Shown: one piece after another, positions 34,875-44,270 of the stretch | Numbering within the stretch: position 1 is the first letter of the stretch | Layout of the letters: each line of letters opens with the position of its first letter | Source of the DNA: Candidatus Pelagisphaera phototrophica | GTDB lineage: Bacteria; Verrucomicrobiota; Verrucomicrobiia; Opitutales; Opitutaceae | DNA: 64,000 nt | NCBI RefSeq assembly: GCF_014529625.1 | Contig: NZ_CP076039.1 | Span: 1,612,001 to 1,676,000 of the forward strand | Direction of reading: 5' to 3' | The notes under the pieces: model-generated | What the model was told of the DNA's origin: nothing | Databases searched by the model: none | The model's input: only the letters and a program-made list of their open reading frames with translations | Position numbers and translations under genes: made by a program

Positions 34875-36377
34875 CTAAGGCCGATTCGACAGATTCTCCG
34901 GCAGTCCGATTCCCGGAGCTGGGACTGGCCTGAGCAAGTGGTCCATGGCTACGCCGGGAGCTTCGTTTTTGGGTAACCACTTTCGGTGTTCGGCAATGAC
35001 ACCCGCATACCGTGGATCGCTCGCTAGGTTGGTGTGCTCCCAGGGATCATTGCGGTGGTCGTAGAGTTCCTCGTCTCCTGTGTTGTAGCGAATATAACGC
35101 CAGCGCTCCGAGCGTACCGCATGGTTCCCAGGCCCTTCATTCATGAGGGCAGGGCGAACCCATTTACCATCGGGATTTTTAAGGAGCGGTACCAGGCTCA
35201 GTCCATCGTTGTCCCCCTTGGGTGGTAAACCGGCCAGCTCAAGTAAAGTGGGATAGATGTCGATGAGTCCTACCGGTTGCTCGATTCGAGTACCCGGAAT
35301 TGTGATACCTGGAGCAACGATGATAAACGGGACTCGGTTGGCTTTTTCCCAGAGTGTAAATTTTACTGCAGTTTCCTTATCGCCCAAATGATAACCATGG
35401 TCGGACCAGAGCACGATGATGGTATTGTCAGCCATGCTGGTTGCGTCGAGCTTGTCGATTAAACGCCCCACCATTTGGTCGGCGTAGTCCGCCGCAGCCT
35501 GGTAGGCCTGCACCATACTTGGAAGGCTTCCTGGTGCTCCGCGTGACTGATTCGTGGTGTTGTCCCAGATCCAGTATTCCTTGCGGACCATACGTCGGGC
35601 CATCTCGCCCACATCGTCGAGATCACCTTTCGGCATAGGAGGCATGCGGAGGGATTCAAAAGGGTAACGGTCGAAGGTTTCCTGAGGCGCGTAAAACGGA
35701 AGATGCGGATTGAAAATTCCGGCGGCCAGAAAGATCGGCTTGTCCCAGGACTTCTCCATTTGGGCCTCTACGTACTCGCACATGTCGTCATCGATCATCT
35801 TTTGATCATGAACCCCCCAATCGAATGCAATTTTCCCCAGCCGAGGATTTTGGTCGGGCTTGTAACCGTTGTAATTCTTTCCGGCTCCAGGTCCACGTAT
35901 ATCCAGTTTCTTAAAAAACTCTTGGAAGGCGGGTTTGCCTTTAGGCTCCTTTCCCGTTACACCGTGATGGAAAATTTTTCCCGCACCTCGCGTGGCATAA
36001 CCACCGTTTAGCTCAAAGTACTTAGGGATCGTTACTGTGTCGGGCATAATCTCTGCCCAGGGAGTACGGTTCCCGTAAACACCAGAGGTCGTCGGACGAT
36101 AGCCGGTCATGATCGCCGTTCGCGATGGATTGCAACCCGGTGACGCACAATAGGCACGGCTGAAAAAGGTTCCTCGTGCTGCGAGTCTCTTGAGATTGGG
36201 TGTCTGGATCGGATTCCCCTCATCAAAGAGGGTGGTCCAATCATTCATATCATCAATGGCGATGAAGAGGACGTTTGGCTTCGACAAGCTCACCACAGGT
36301 GGTCGTTCCTTGGCTAGCAGCGATAGCGGAAAAATAAAAGCCAGGACGAGAGCCAAAAACACTGAGATAATATTCAT
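34875..36377 (-). CDS. sulfatase, iduronate-2-sulfatase-like (S1_7 type)
   Basis: 500 residues with a signal peptide (hydrophobic 4-22). Active-site Cys82 is in GCNPSRTAIMTG. The metal site is FIAIDDMNDW and WSDHGYHLGDKE; the Lys/His motif is GAGKIFHHG. It is a close paralogue of the sulfatase at 30794-32275 (FDWGVHDQKMIDDD against FDWGLHDQKIIDLD, and the same FTLWEKANRVPF region) but lacks the lipobox. The C-terminus has the usual EELYDHRNDPWEHTNLA. Confidence 0.92.
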   Translation of the reverse strand: MNIISVFLALVLAFIFPLSLLAKERPPVVSLSKPNVLFIAIDDMNDWTTLFDEGNPIQTPNLKRLAARGTFFSRAYCASPGCNPSRTAIMTGYRPTTSGVYGNRTPWAEIMPDTVTIPKYFELNGGYATRGAGKIFHHGVTGKEPKGKPAFQEFFKKLDIRGPGAGKNYNGYKPDQNPRLGKIAFDWGVHDQKMIDDDMCEYVEAQMEKSWDKPIFLAAGIFNPHLPFYAPQETFDRYPFESLRMPPMPKGDLDDVGEMARRMVRKEYWIWDNTTNQSRGAPGSLPSMVQAYQAAADYADQMVGRLIDKLDATSMADNTIIVLWSDHGYHLGDKETAVKFTLWEKANRVPFIIVAPGITIPGTRIEQPVGLIDIYPTLLELAGLPPKGDNDGLSLVPLLKNPDGKWVRPALMNEGPGNHAVRSERWRYIRYNTGDEELYDHRNDPWEHTNLASDPRYAGVIAEHRKWLPKNEAPGVAMDHLLRPVPAPGIGLPENLSNRP

Positions 36378-36459
36378 GTTGTTGTTAGATGATTTTAGAT
36401 TAATGAATTGCCCGCTTTCTATATATCTTGTTTTCCTCTCGACCAGAACATCCTACTTC

Positions 36460-37446
36460 CTATGGGGCTGTCTTTTTCAAATTTGAAAGATCAAGGACAG
36501 GAAGTTCCATTCGAGTGATATACCGACATCTGTCCTCAGGGAATTTTACCTTCATTCCCCATAAAACGCCGTTGTTGTTGACCCCGTTTCCAAAATTTTC
36601 CGGACAGTAAAGTCCTACCGTTCTGGGTGTCCAATCAGAGGTCTTTTCAAAGGTGAATCCATCTTCCGACCAGAATGTACCGTATCCAAAAGCGGCTACC
36701 CCACCGCGGTGAACCCAGGTTGTGAAGGCGTGGCCAGGAAACACAGGACTCTTTTCATATTTCTCGTAGGGACCAAGAAGATTATCAGAAGTTGCCACCC
36801 CGATTTTTGTTTCGGATGGCTCTGCTCCAAACGGTCTCCCTTTGTAATAGAGAAACCACTTATTATCGAAGAAAATGATGTTGGTATCGTCGATATGAAC
36901 ACCGTCCCACTCCTCCTTATTGCCACTGGGCCACAGGAGTTTTTTGCCTGACTTCCTCCAGGGGCCGTCCGGTGTGTCCGCGACGGCATAGCTGATGCCT
37001 TTCAGTTCTGCAGCGCTTCCATAAGCGGTGTAAAAGAGGTAGTACTTCCCGTCATAGGGAACGACGTAAGATGTAATGGCGGCCTTATCATCTATATCGC
37101 CACTTTCGCCAACCGGGATGGCGACGCCTTGGGCGGTCCAATCTAGTCCATCGGCGGAAGTTGCCAGACGGATGTGACCTTCCCAGCCGTTGGTCACTTC
37201 CGGATGCTGGGTGTACCATAGATAGTATTGATCGTTGTACTTGATAATATTCGACGGGTCATGATGATGCTTATCAGGTACATCGAGTTCCTCCACATAG
37301 ACCTCTCTATCGGTTACTTCGATCAACTCTTCGGGTATCTTGTCAGCCAACACGCTCTTATGTCCTCGAGCAACGCAGGCAACTAGAACCGCCACCATCA
37401 TAACCACAGTTGTTCTCAGCCGTGTTTCTACTCTTGTTTTGATCAT
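36460..37446 (-). CDS. secreted five-bladed propeller glycosidase (GH43/GH117-like)
   Basis: 328 residues with a signal peptide. Propeller blades start with acidic residues as in clan-F/J and GH117 enzymes: HHDPSNIIKYNDQYYLWYT, IDDKAAITSYVVPYDGKYYL, WDGVHIDDTNIIFFDNKWFL. Those Asp residues are candidate catalytic positions. It is shorter than most GH32 proteins and lacks their C-terminal beta-sandwich. Exact family and substrate cannot be fixed by eye. It sits between two sulfatases, which suggests it cuts an exposed sugar after desulfation. Confidence 0.72.
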   Translation of the reverse strand: MIKTRVETRLRTTVVMMVAVLVACVARGHKSVLADKIPEELIEVTDREVYVEELDVPDKHHHDPSNIIKYNDQYYLWYTQHPEVTNGWEGHIRLATSADGLDWTAQGVAIPVGESGDIDDKAAITSYVVPYDGKYYLFYTAYGSAAELKGISYAVADTPDGPWRKSGKKLLWPSGNKEEWDGVHIDDTNIIFFDNKWFLYYKGRPFGAEPSETKIGVATSDNLLGPYEKYEKSPVFPGHAFTTWVHRGGVAAFGYGTFWSEDGFTFEKTSDWTPRTVGLYCPENFGNGVNNNGVLWGMKVKFPEDRCRYITRMELPVLDLSNLKKTAP

Positions 37447-37484
37447 TAATTTTGAAACCGGAAAAAGAAAAAAGATTTTGGAGG

Positions 37485-39257
37485 CTACTTACGGGTAACC
37501 TTCACATAGATCGCACTACACAACTCGTTTCCATCTATATCTGAAAAGAGAGTGCTTAGCTTCGTCTTTCCAGCGTCCAAATTCGCAGTAAAGGTGGCAT
37601 GAGTCGCACCCTTTCTCGGGACTGTTGTCTCCTGAAACCCAGCGACATGAATGCTTGCGTAGTGTATCGGGCGTTCCCCTACATAACCTATGAACGGATT
37701 GTGAGCCTTAATTTTTTCTCCCTCAACACCCGAGCTCAAAGCCAAATTTGCCGATTCTGGCCAACGACGCAGTTCAAATTCATAGGTCCCGGCCTCTGCT
37801 ACTTCGATGTCCCAGTATCCCGTGGTATTGGCGGCCACCAGGTTGGGTGGGTTGTCACAGTAACCTCCCTGCCAGTCGTTGGAAAAGAGCGTCAAACTTG
37901 GTTCTGTATCGCTCCCTACGGTAATGTAGCGGGGCGTGTCGAAACGGAGTTTGGCTTCGGCATACCATTGCTCGTAATGATCCCGCATTTCCTGTGCGAT
38001 TTCCGGGTATTGCTTAACGATATTCTTATCCTGATGCGGATCGGTGGCAATATTGTGGAGCGTATCCTGTCCCACCAGACGCCACTTGTCCCAAAGCACA
38101 ATGGCATGATCCCAGCGAACGGCTGAGGTATTGCGGTTGGAGTATTGAATCACGATTTTCCGGTCATCCAATTTGGATTGTTTTCCCTGCAACAGTTTCG
38201 CGAGGCTGGCTCCGTTGGTTTCAGCCGATGGTTTCGGCAGATCGCACAACTCCGCCAGTGTAGGAAGAATGTCCTGAACCTGGGTCAGATCACCGATGTC
38301 TCGGGCACCATCTAATCCTTCAGGCCAGCGCCAGAAACTGGCAACCCGATGCCCTCCATCGAACATGCCCCGCTTGAATCCTTGCATGCCCGCATTGTAA
38401 ATTTCTGAAGCCGCTTTACTCTGCGTACCGTTGTCATTCAGATAGATCAGGAGGGTATTGTCTTTTAATCCTTCTTTTTTGAGGAAAGTTTCGAGCCTGC
38501 CCATATTCTCATCAATATTGGCGATCATGCCATAAAAGTCGGCCGGAACCTCGACCCCGTTAAAGGTCCCCACCTCCGCGTAGGGTTTGGAATACTCTTC
38601 ATCCACCCAGTTGGGCACGTGGGGTGTATTGGTCGGAAGGTAGAGAAAGAAAGGTTTGTCCGCTTTCTTCTGCTCTTTCATCCAGTCTATCGCTTCATCG
38701 AAAAAGATATCGGTGCAGTAGCCTTCGTAGCGTTTCTCTACACCGTTGTGCTGCAGCCAGGGGTCCCAGTAGGAGTTTCCAAAGTGATCGGCCAACGAGG
38801 TAATGCCCCATGCCGGATGATGCAGTGTCTCCTGAAAACCACGATCCTGTGGACGGTGCGGGTAGCTATCGCCGAGGTGCCATTTGCCAAAGTGCCCGGT
38901 CGAGTAACCGGCTTTAGCAAAGTACTCGGGCATTAATGGAATTCCATTCCCCATCATAGAGCGTCCTTGGCAAACCGCTGTCGCTCCGTTTCGCATAGCG
39001 TCCATTCCCGTCATCAATTGGCCACGTGTTGGAGTGCACATGGGAGCCACATGAAAATCTGTCAGACGGATGCTTTCTGCGTGGAGTTTGTCGAGTTCCG
39101 GGGTCTTCAACAATGGATTCCCATGACAGCTGTAGTCACCATAGCCCTGATCATCGGTCAGGATCAGGATGACGTTGGGACGGTCTGCTGCGAGGGTAGA
39201 AGAAAGCGCGAAACAAAGCGCAAGAACCATAAGGTAACAGTTTTTGATATTCTTCAT
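37485..39257 (-). CDS. sulfatase with C-terminal beta extension
   Basis: 590 residues. Signal peptide (cleaved near TLAA). Active-site Cys74 is in MCTPTRGQLMTG. Metal and catalytic segments: ILTDDQGYGDYSCHG, FGKWHLGDSYPHRP and LNDNGTQSKA. After the catalytic domain (about 460) comes an extension with WDIEVAEAGTYEFELRRWPE that resembles a small carbohydrate-interacting or oligomer domain. It is a paralogue of the plus-strand sulfatase at 51037-52884, which has the same extension. It ends 38 bases before the propeller glycosidase start. Confidence 0.92.
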   Translation of the reverse strand: MKNIKNCYLMVLALCFALSSTLAADRPNVILILTDDQGYGDYSCHGNPLLKTPELDKLHAESIRLTDFHVAPMCTPTRGQLMTGMDAMRNGATAVCQGRSMMGNGIPLMPEYFAKAGYSTGHFGKWHLGDSYPHRPQDRGFQETLHHPAWGITSLADHFGNSYWDPWLQHNGVEKRYEGYCTDIFFDEAIDWMKEQKKADKPFFLYLPTNTPHVPNWVDEEYSKPYAEVGTFNGVEVPADFYGMIANIDENMGRLETFLKKEGLKDNTLLIYLNDNGTQSKAASEIYNAGMQGFKRGMFDGGHRVASFWRWPEGLDGARDIGDLTQVQDILPTLAELCDLPKPSAETNGASLAKLLQGKQSKLDDRKIVIQYSNRNTSAVRWDHAIVLWDKWRLVGQDTLHNIATDPHQDKNIVKQYPEIAQEMRDHYEQWYAEAKLRFDTPRYITVGSDTEPSLTLFSNDWQGGYCDNPPNLVAANTTGYWDIEVAEAGTYEFELRRWPESANLALSSGVEGEKIKAHNPFIGYVGERPIHYASIHVAGFQETTVPRKGATHATFTANLDAGKTKLSTLFSDIDGNELCSAIYVKVTRK

Positions 39258-39261
39258 AGAT

Positions 39262-40689
39262 TTATTTCATAAGGATTAAATTAGATCGCTCCAACGCTTC
39301 GAAATTTTTCATCCCTAAATAGTCTCGGAGTTTGGGTAAGTTCCCTGGTTCGCTGATCAGAAAATCTGAGTGGTCCAGCATTCCGGGAGGGCGCGAATTG
39401 GCAGCAAGCTCTTCTGCATGGGAATCGAGGATTGCGTTCAACTCCTTTGCCAGCTCGGGGCGTTTTTCGATCAGGTTCCTGGTTTCACCCAGATCGTTCT
39501 TCAAATTGTAGAGCTCGAACTTTCCTTTAGCTCCGCGAACCAGTTTCCAGTTCCCGCGGCGGATGGCATCGATTTCGTAGAAAAGGACCTTATGTGCAGA
39601 CTTAGCTTTCGCATTCCCGAGCAGGGCATTCAGGGAGTTTTTCCCATCAGTTATCCTGTCGGCGGGCATTTCGGCTCCGACCAATTTGGCCAAGGAGGGT
39701 AATACATCGATAGAAGCGGTTATCGCTTCAGTGACCTGACCGGCGGGAATCGTTCCCGGCCACCAGGTGAGGGTGGGCTCTCGCATATGCCCTTCGTACT
39801 TCGGACCGCCTTTGTTTCCGCGAAGCGGTCCGGCGCTCATGCCGCGTGCGGGACCATTGTCAGAAGTGAAAATGAAGAGGGTATTCTCATCGATTCCCAG
39901 TTCCTCCAATGTATCCAGAATTCGTCCCACACTGGTATCGACTTCCTCAACAGTTGCTCGATCAATATCACCTTCCGCCTTTTTAGCTAGATCCAATCTT
40001 CCGAAACGTGGCAGATGAACATAGGCGTGCGGTATATAAAGGAAGAAAGGTTGGTCTTTGTGTTTCTTTATGAACTTAACCGCCTCATCGGTGATCACCT
40101 CACAAAGGAGGGATTGGTCGGCGCCATCACTTACATAGGCTACCACTTTGTTTTGTCTGAGGACCGGAAGCGGGGTGTAGGTTTCTTTAGTATGTCGATG
40201 GCCATTCAGGTTAAAGGGCCACATGTCGTTGGAGTAGGGGATTCCAAAATATTCATCAAAGCCGTTTTGCAAAGGGAGAAACTCGCGTTGATCGCCAAGG
40301 TGCCACTTGCCAAATATACCGGTTCTGTAACCCACGGATTTCATGGCATCGCCAATTGTTAACTCGGTTGGGTTGAGCCCCCGTTTTTCGTTGGGAAAAC
40401 AGACCGTACCATCCATTCCGATACGTGCGGCATAGGTTCCGGTCATCAAAGCAGCGCGGGACGGGGTACAAGCAGTGTTTGAAGTATAATACTGAGTTAA
40501 CCGGTTTCCTTCCTGGGCCATCCGGTCCAGGTTGGGTGTCTGGTTCACTGTGTTGCCAAACGGACCTATGTCACCGTAGCCCATGTCATCAATGAACATG
40601 AGCACCACGTTGGGTTTGTCCGCCGCGAGGGAGGCCAAGTAGGGGTAAAGAAGTATTAGGAATACGGAAAACGTTTTCTTATGGTGCAT
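39262..40689 (-). CDS. arylsulfatase A-like sulfatase
   Basis: 475 residues from the ATG at 40689, where the signal peptide begins (MHHKKTFSVFLILLYPYLAS). Active-site Cys74 is in ACTPSRAALMTGTY. Metal ligands are in MFIDDMGYGDIGPFG and FTSDNGPARG; the Lys/His motif is FGKWHLGDQREF. The cytosolic-looking upstream open frame is out of context. It is separated from the next sulfatase by 4 bases, so the two are cotranscribed. Confidence 0.92.
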   Translation of the reverse strand: MHHKKTFSVFLILLYPYLASLAADKPNVVLMFIDDMGYGDIGPFGNTVNQTPNLDRMAQEGNRLTQYYTSNTACTPSRAALMTGTYAARIGMDGTVCFPNEKRGLNPTELTIGDAMKSVGYRTGIFGKWHLGDQREFLPLQNGFDEYFGIPYSNDMWPFNLNGHRHTKETYTPLPVLRQNKVVAYVSDGADQSLLCEVITDEAVKFIKKHKDQPFFLYIPHAYVHLPRFGRLDLAKKAEGDIDRATVEEVDTSVGRILDTLEELGIDENTLFIFTSDNGPARGMSAGPLRGNKGGPKYEGHMREPTLTWWPGTIPAGQVTEAITASIDVLPSLAKLVGAEMPADRITDGKNSLNALLGNAKAKSAHKVLFYEIDAIRRGNWKLVRGAKGKFELYNLKNDLGETRNLIEKRPELAKELNAILDSHAEELAANSRPPGMLDHSDFLISEPGNLPKLRDYLGMKNFEALERSNLILMK

Positions 40690-40708
40690 GCGAGTAGTTG
40701 GTAAGTTC

Positions 40709-42094
40709 CTAATTCCTTCGGCCCTCCAAATTGATTTTTGGAATTTCTGATTCATCCCAATCGAGGCGTTTGAAGTAGGCCGTCAGTTGAGCGTAGAGTT
40801 GTTTGGTCATCTCTGGTTTTTCCTCAGCCAGATTTTTACTTTCTCCAATATCCTCCACCAGGTCGTAGAGTAGTAGCTGATCGGAGTCGGCATCCTTGAT
40901 GAGCTTGTGCCGCCCCTGAACGATGGTGAGATCGTGACGGTTGTTGGGCTTGGTATATTTGAAAACGAGGAAGGGGTCTTTGCGGCGGATAGGTTGTTCA
41001 CCGCTGCTTTTCAGGTGATCGAGTAGGGAACCACCCTCGACTGTATCTGGAAACTGACGGGTGCCATTGATGATATCCATCGCAGTCGCGTAGATATCCG
41101 TTCCCACCACCGGTTCAGCAGAATGGGTATTCGCAGGGATTCCTGGTCCACGGACAATAAAGGGTACACGAATACCACCTTCGCTTACATGATACTTGTG
41201 ACTGCGTTGCGGGAAGGCTTTGTAATAACCTCGCTGGTCAACAGGCTTGTGGTAATCGTGTTTGTCTTCGTAGCCGTTGTCGGCGGTGTAGATGACGTAG
41301 GTATTCTCCCGAATTCCCAGTTCATCGATTTTGTCCAGAACGCTTCCTACGCCCGCATCGAGGTTCTCATTCATGGCGGCCCAAACTGGACTGTTTTGGT
41401 AGGGCGTTGCCTTTTTCGCGTGCTGAGTCTTGTACTTTTCAATGGTTTCTGGGAGAGCCTGGTAAGTGAGATGATTGGCGTAGTGAGAAATCTGGAGGAA
41501 GAAGGGTCGGTCTTCCTGAACCTGCTTCTCCATAAAGGCATTGGCCTTACGAGTCAGACTGAAGATGAATCTCGGATCTCTCGGGTGTGGAGAATCCGGG
41601 TTGTTCCGATTTTTCCCCCTCGTTACGTTGGGGTCGTGCCCATCACCATATTCGGCCACATCATAGCCGAGTTCCGAAGGCTCCCATTCGATATGCCATT
41701 TGCCCATATGCGCGCATACGTAATCCGGGTTTGCTTTTTTAAGGCGATTGGCCAGGGAGTCCGTCACGGCCGCATCGACATTCTTGCCGATATTATCTGC
41801 TCCCCAGATCTGGAGACTGGAGGGACTGCGCCCAAATTGGATGGCATAGCGCGTAGGCGAACAGGTGGGTGCTGGAGCGTAGGCCTGCGAGAAGCGCATA
41901 CCTTCCTTGGCTAATTGCACGAGCCTCGGCGTCTGGTAATAAGTGCTGCCGGATCCCGGGATATCTGGATGCATCCGAGTGGAAAGCGCGTTCCAGCCTT
42001 GGTCGTCGGCCAGAATAAGAATGATATTCGGCCTGTCTGCAGCGACTGCCGCAGACAATCCTAGAAACATAATCAGTAAAACCAACGCTCTCAT
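40709..42094 (-). CDS. sulfatase directly downstream of GH32
   Basis: 461 residues from the ATG at 42094, 10 bases after the GH32 stop. Signal peptide MRALVLLIMFLGLSAAVAA. Active-site Cys78 is in TCSPTRYAIQFGRSP, an unusual continuation because most sulfatases read LTG. Metal and catalytic parts: ILADDQGWNALSTRMHP, HMGKWHIEWEP and YTADNGYEDKHDY. The tight spacing suggests joint action with the GH32 protein on the same glycan. Confidence 0.9.
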   Translation of the reverse strand: MRALVLLIMFLGLSAAVAADRPNIILILADDQGWNALSTRMHPDIPGSGSTYYQTPRLVQLAKEGMRFSQAYAPAPTCSPTRYAIQFGRSPSSLQIWGADNIGKNVDAAVTDSLANRLKKANPDYVCAHMGKWHIEWEPSELGYDVAEYGDGHDPNVTRGKNRNNPDSPHPRDPRFIFSLTRKANAFMEKQVQEDRPFFLQISHYANHLTYQALPETIEKYKTQHAKKATPYQNSPVWAAMNENLDAGVGSVLDKIDELGIRENTYVIYTADNGYEDKHDYHKPVDQRGYYKAFPQRSHKYHVSEGGIRVPFIVRGPGIPANTHSAEPVVGTDIYATAMDIINGTRQFPDTVEGGSLLDHLKSSGEQPIRRKDPFLVFKYTKPNNRHDLTIVQGRHKLIKDADSDQLLLYDLVEDIGESKNLAEEKPEMTKQLYAQLTAYFKRLDWDESEIPKINLEGRRN

Positions 42095-42104
42095 AGTATC
42101 CCGA

Positions 42105-43778
42105 TTAATAGATGGTGCCCATTTGCCAGGCATCGAGTGAGACCAGTTTCGCATCCGCACCCTGAGCACGCAAGGCAACTCCAAGACTGTCTTCGCGTCC
42201 CGGATATGTGCGTGCCGCCACACATGCTTTTCCGTTTACGAAAACTTCGACCACACTGCGGTCGATAAAGATGTGGAGTTTGAGCGGTTCTCCTTTGCCC
42301 CGTTTGAAACTATCCATCTCAGGTGGACGGGACGCAGCTGTTGGAAGAATCGAGGAACGTGTATTGTCGAGCGTAACCACGGTGTCGGACATGACCTCTC
42401 CCGCAGCTCTGCGAGCCCGCATGTCATCTAGACCGAAGGTTCTTGGGCTGTAACCCTTCTCAGGCTGGATGATAATACGGGTTTTTTCTTCACCTCCTGG
42501 AGAACGAAGTAGTTCCAGTTCTATCGTTTGCGCTGAATTCGGATCGATTTCCGCAATCAGTTCCATGGTGTTACCAGAAATGGTTTTCAGGACCACGTCC
42601 TCATTGGCCGGTAAGCTGAGGTTTTTGACTCTCTCATGATCTCCACGTAGCGAAGCATAATCTCCGGCCGGTTCCTGACGGATGGGATCCCAAATATCAT
42701 CCGGCTCCAAAGTGATCCTTCGTGGTAGGGACATTAGTTGATTCCAGCCCTTGCTGGGGTAACCAGGATTCATATTGAAGATGGTAATGAGGCCGCCTTT
42801 ACCATCCGGAAACACGGACGGAGCATGTACGCCACCGGGAGCAGATGGCCCGTGATTAAAGTCTCCCCCATCGGTCACTTTAAATTTCAGGCGCTTCTTA
42901 TCAAAATCTCCAAGCATCCATTTTCCGCCACTGGTATGACTGTAGTGAATGAGCATGTGCTTTTCCTCATTCTTCCCGATCGGCCAGAAGTAAGGGCAGG
43001 CCCCATCATCACCCACCATCCCGTAACGATCATCTTCCAGAAATTGATGGATGTATTGCCAGTTTTCCAAGTCGGAAGAACGATGTAGATACGTAGCACG
43101 AACGTTTTTACCTCCCGGGCCGTCTGCAGTTTGGCCAGCAGTGAGGGTGTAGTAGTAATCACCTTCTTTGAAAATGGCCGGATCGAATATGCGGTTCGGT
43201 AGAGGTGGAGGCCCAGCAGTCCATTCGGGAATCACTGCTTGGCCAGTGACCTTTTCCCAGTTTAAAAGTAAGGGATCACTGGATACGGCAACCATCGTTC
43301 CCACTTCAGTGCCATGATACATGGCAATCGCACGGTCCTCCTCGATGATTACATTACCCGAAAAGCAAGCGCGTTCCGGATCAGGATAAATGGCGTAGGG
43401 AAGGTCCCGCCAATGTATGAGATCATCGCTGACCGCGTGCCCCCAGTGCTGACGAGGGTCTTCTGGCGGATAACCTTGGTAGAACATGTGCCACTGACCG
43501 TTCCAATAGCTCAGTCCATTGGGGTCGTTCAGGCGGTTCTCCGGACTGCTAAAATGGTAACGAGGGTAATGGGGATCTTCTAATAGCTTTGCTCGCGACT
43601 CATGAAAGCGTTTGAGCAAAGAGTTATCGGCCAGTTCTTTTTCCTGTTTCTCAAGAGTCTCCGAAAAGGTGAACCGGGGAACTGGGGAAGCGTATTGACT
43701 GGAAGAAGTCTGGGCTGCGACAAAAGTAGTGACTGAGATACTCACAGCCAATATCAATAGGATATGGGTTCGTTTCAT
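42105..43778 (-). CDS. secreted GH32-like protein (fructan-type hydrolase fold)
   Basis: 557 residues with a signal peptide. The five-bladed GH32 propeller begins at about residue 70 with NRLNDPNGLSYWNGQWHMFY (nucleophile Asp85) and continues with FSGNVII and RIFDPAIF (stabiliser Asp199). Where GH32 has the acid/base Glu in an EC motif, this protein reads GDDGACPYF, so the usual Glu is Ala260. The C-terminal beta-sandwich has IFIDRSVVEVFVNGKA, typical of GH32. Either Asp257/258 takes over or the protein is a non-classical member. It heads the sulfatase operon. Confidence 0.85.
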   Translation of the reverse strand: MKRTHILLILAVSISVTTFVAAQTSSSQYASPVPRFTFSETLEKQEKELADNSLLKRFHESRAKLLEDPHYPRYHFSSPENRLNDPNGLSYWNGQWHMFYQGYPPEDPRQHWGHAVSDDLIHWRDLPYAIYPDPERACFSGNVIIEEDRAIAMYHGTEVGTMVAVSSDPLLLNWEKVTGQAVIPEWTAGPPPLPNRIFDPAIFKEGDYYYTLTAGQTADGPGGKNVRATYLHRSSDLENWQYIHQFLEDDRYGMVGDDGACPYFWPIGKNEEKHMLIHYSHTSGGKWMLGDFDKKRLKFKVTDGGDFNHGPSAPGGVHAPSVFPDGKGGLITIFNMNPGYPSKGWNQLMSLPRRITLEPDDIWDPIRQEPAGDYASLRGDHERVKNLSLPANEDVVLKTISGNTMELIAEIDPNSAQTIELELLRSPGGEEKTRIIIQPEKGYSPRTFGLDDMRARRAAGEVMSDTVVTLDNTRSSILPTAASRPPEMDSFKRGKGEPLKLHIFIDRSVVEVFVNGKACVAARTYPGREDSLGVALRAQGADAKLVSLDAWQMGTIY

Positions 43779-43815
43779 TTATATTCTAATTCTATTAATT
43801 ATTGTATACAAAAAT

Positions 43816-44265
43816 TCAACTCACAAATCTTGATGCCACTTCCTCCAGGGAGTTTCCTTTGGTTTCTGGAACAAACATCTTTACCCAGGTCAGCTTAAGA
43901 ATCATCATAAAGCAGAAGAAGCCAAAGACAACGCTGGCCGGAACGGGCCTCCTCCATTGAAGGAAAGAATAGGGTTAACAAGGCGGCAAAAACCCAATGA
44001 GTACCACTGCCAAGTGATTGACCTTGGGCGCGGTGAAGATTGGGAAATATCTCCGAGATAAATACCAGATAACCGCTCCCTGTCCCACGGCATGTGCGGC
44101 GATAAATGCAAAACGGAACAATGGCAAAACTCTCAGATGCAAATGCCCAGGCACAAGGCCCCAAAAATAGGGCCCTAAGTGAGGCATAGCTCCTGACCTG
44201 CAGCGTAAGGAGATTATTAGAACACAGCGATCCCGTAGGTCCTCCCCAATTGGAGCACACCGTAA
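43816..44265 (-). pseudogene. MFS sugar porter, C-terminal remnant with frameshifts
   Basis: Three frames of the minus strand join to the C-terminal third of a sugar-porter MFS protein: RFAFIAAHAVGQGAVIWYL in one frame, then ISEIFPNLHRAQGQSLGSGT and HWVFAALLTLFFPSM in a second, then FVPETKGNSLEEVASRFVS ending at the stop 43816-43818 in a third. The PETKG motif and the ISEIFP motif are hallmarks of the family. At least two frameshifts and loss of the N-terminal two thirds make it dead. It lies between the AraC regulator and GH32, where an uptake gene would be expected. Confidence 0.85.
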
Positions 44266-44270
44266 CCTAC

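Noticed and set aside
41123..41914. A 263-codon plus-strand open frame
   Set aside because: It is antisense to the strongly supported sulfatase at 40709-42094 and shows no family pattern.
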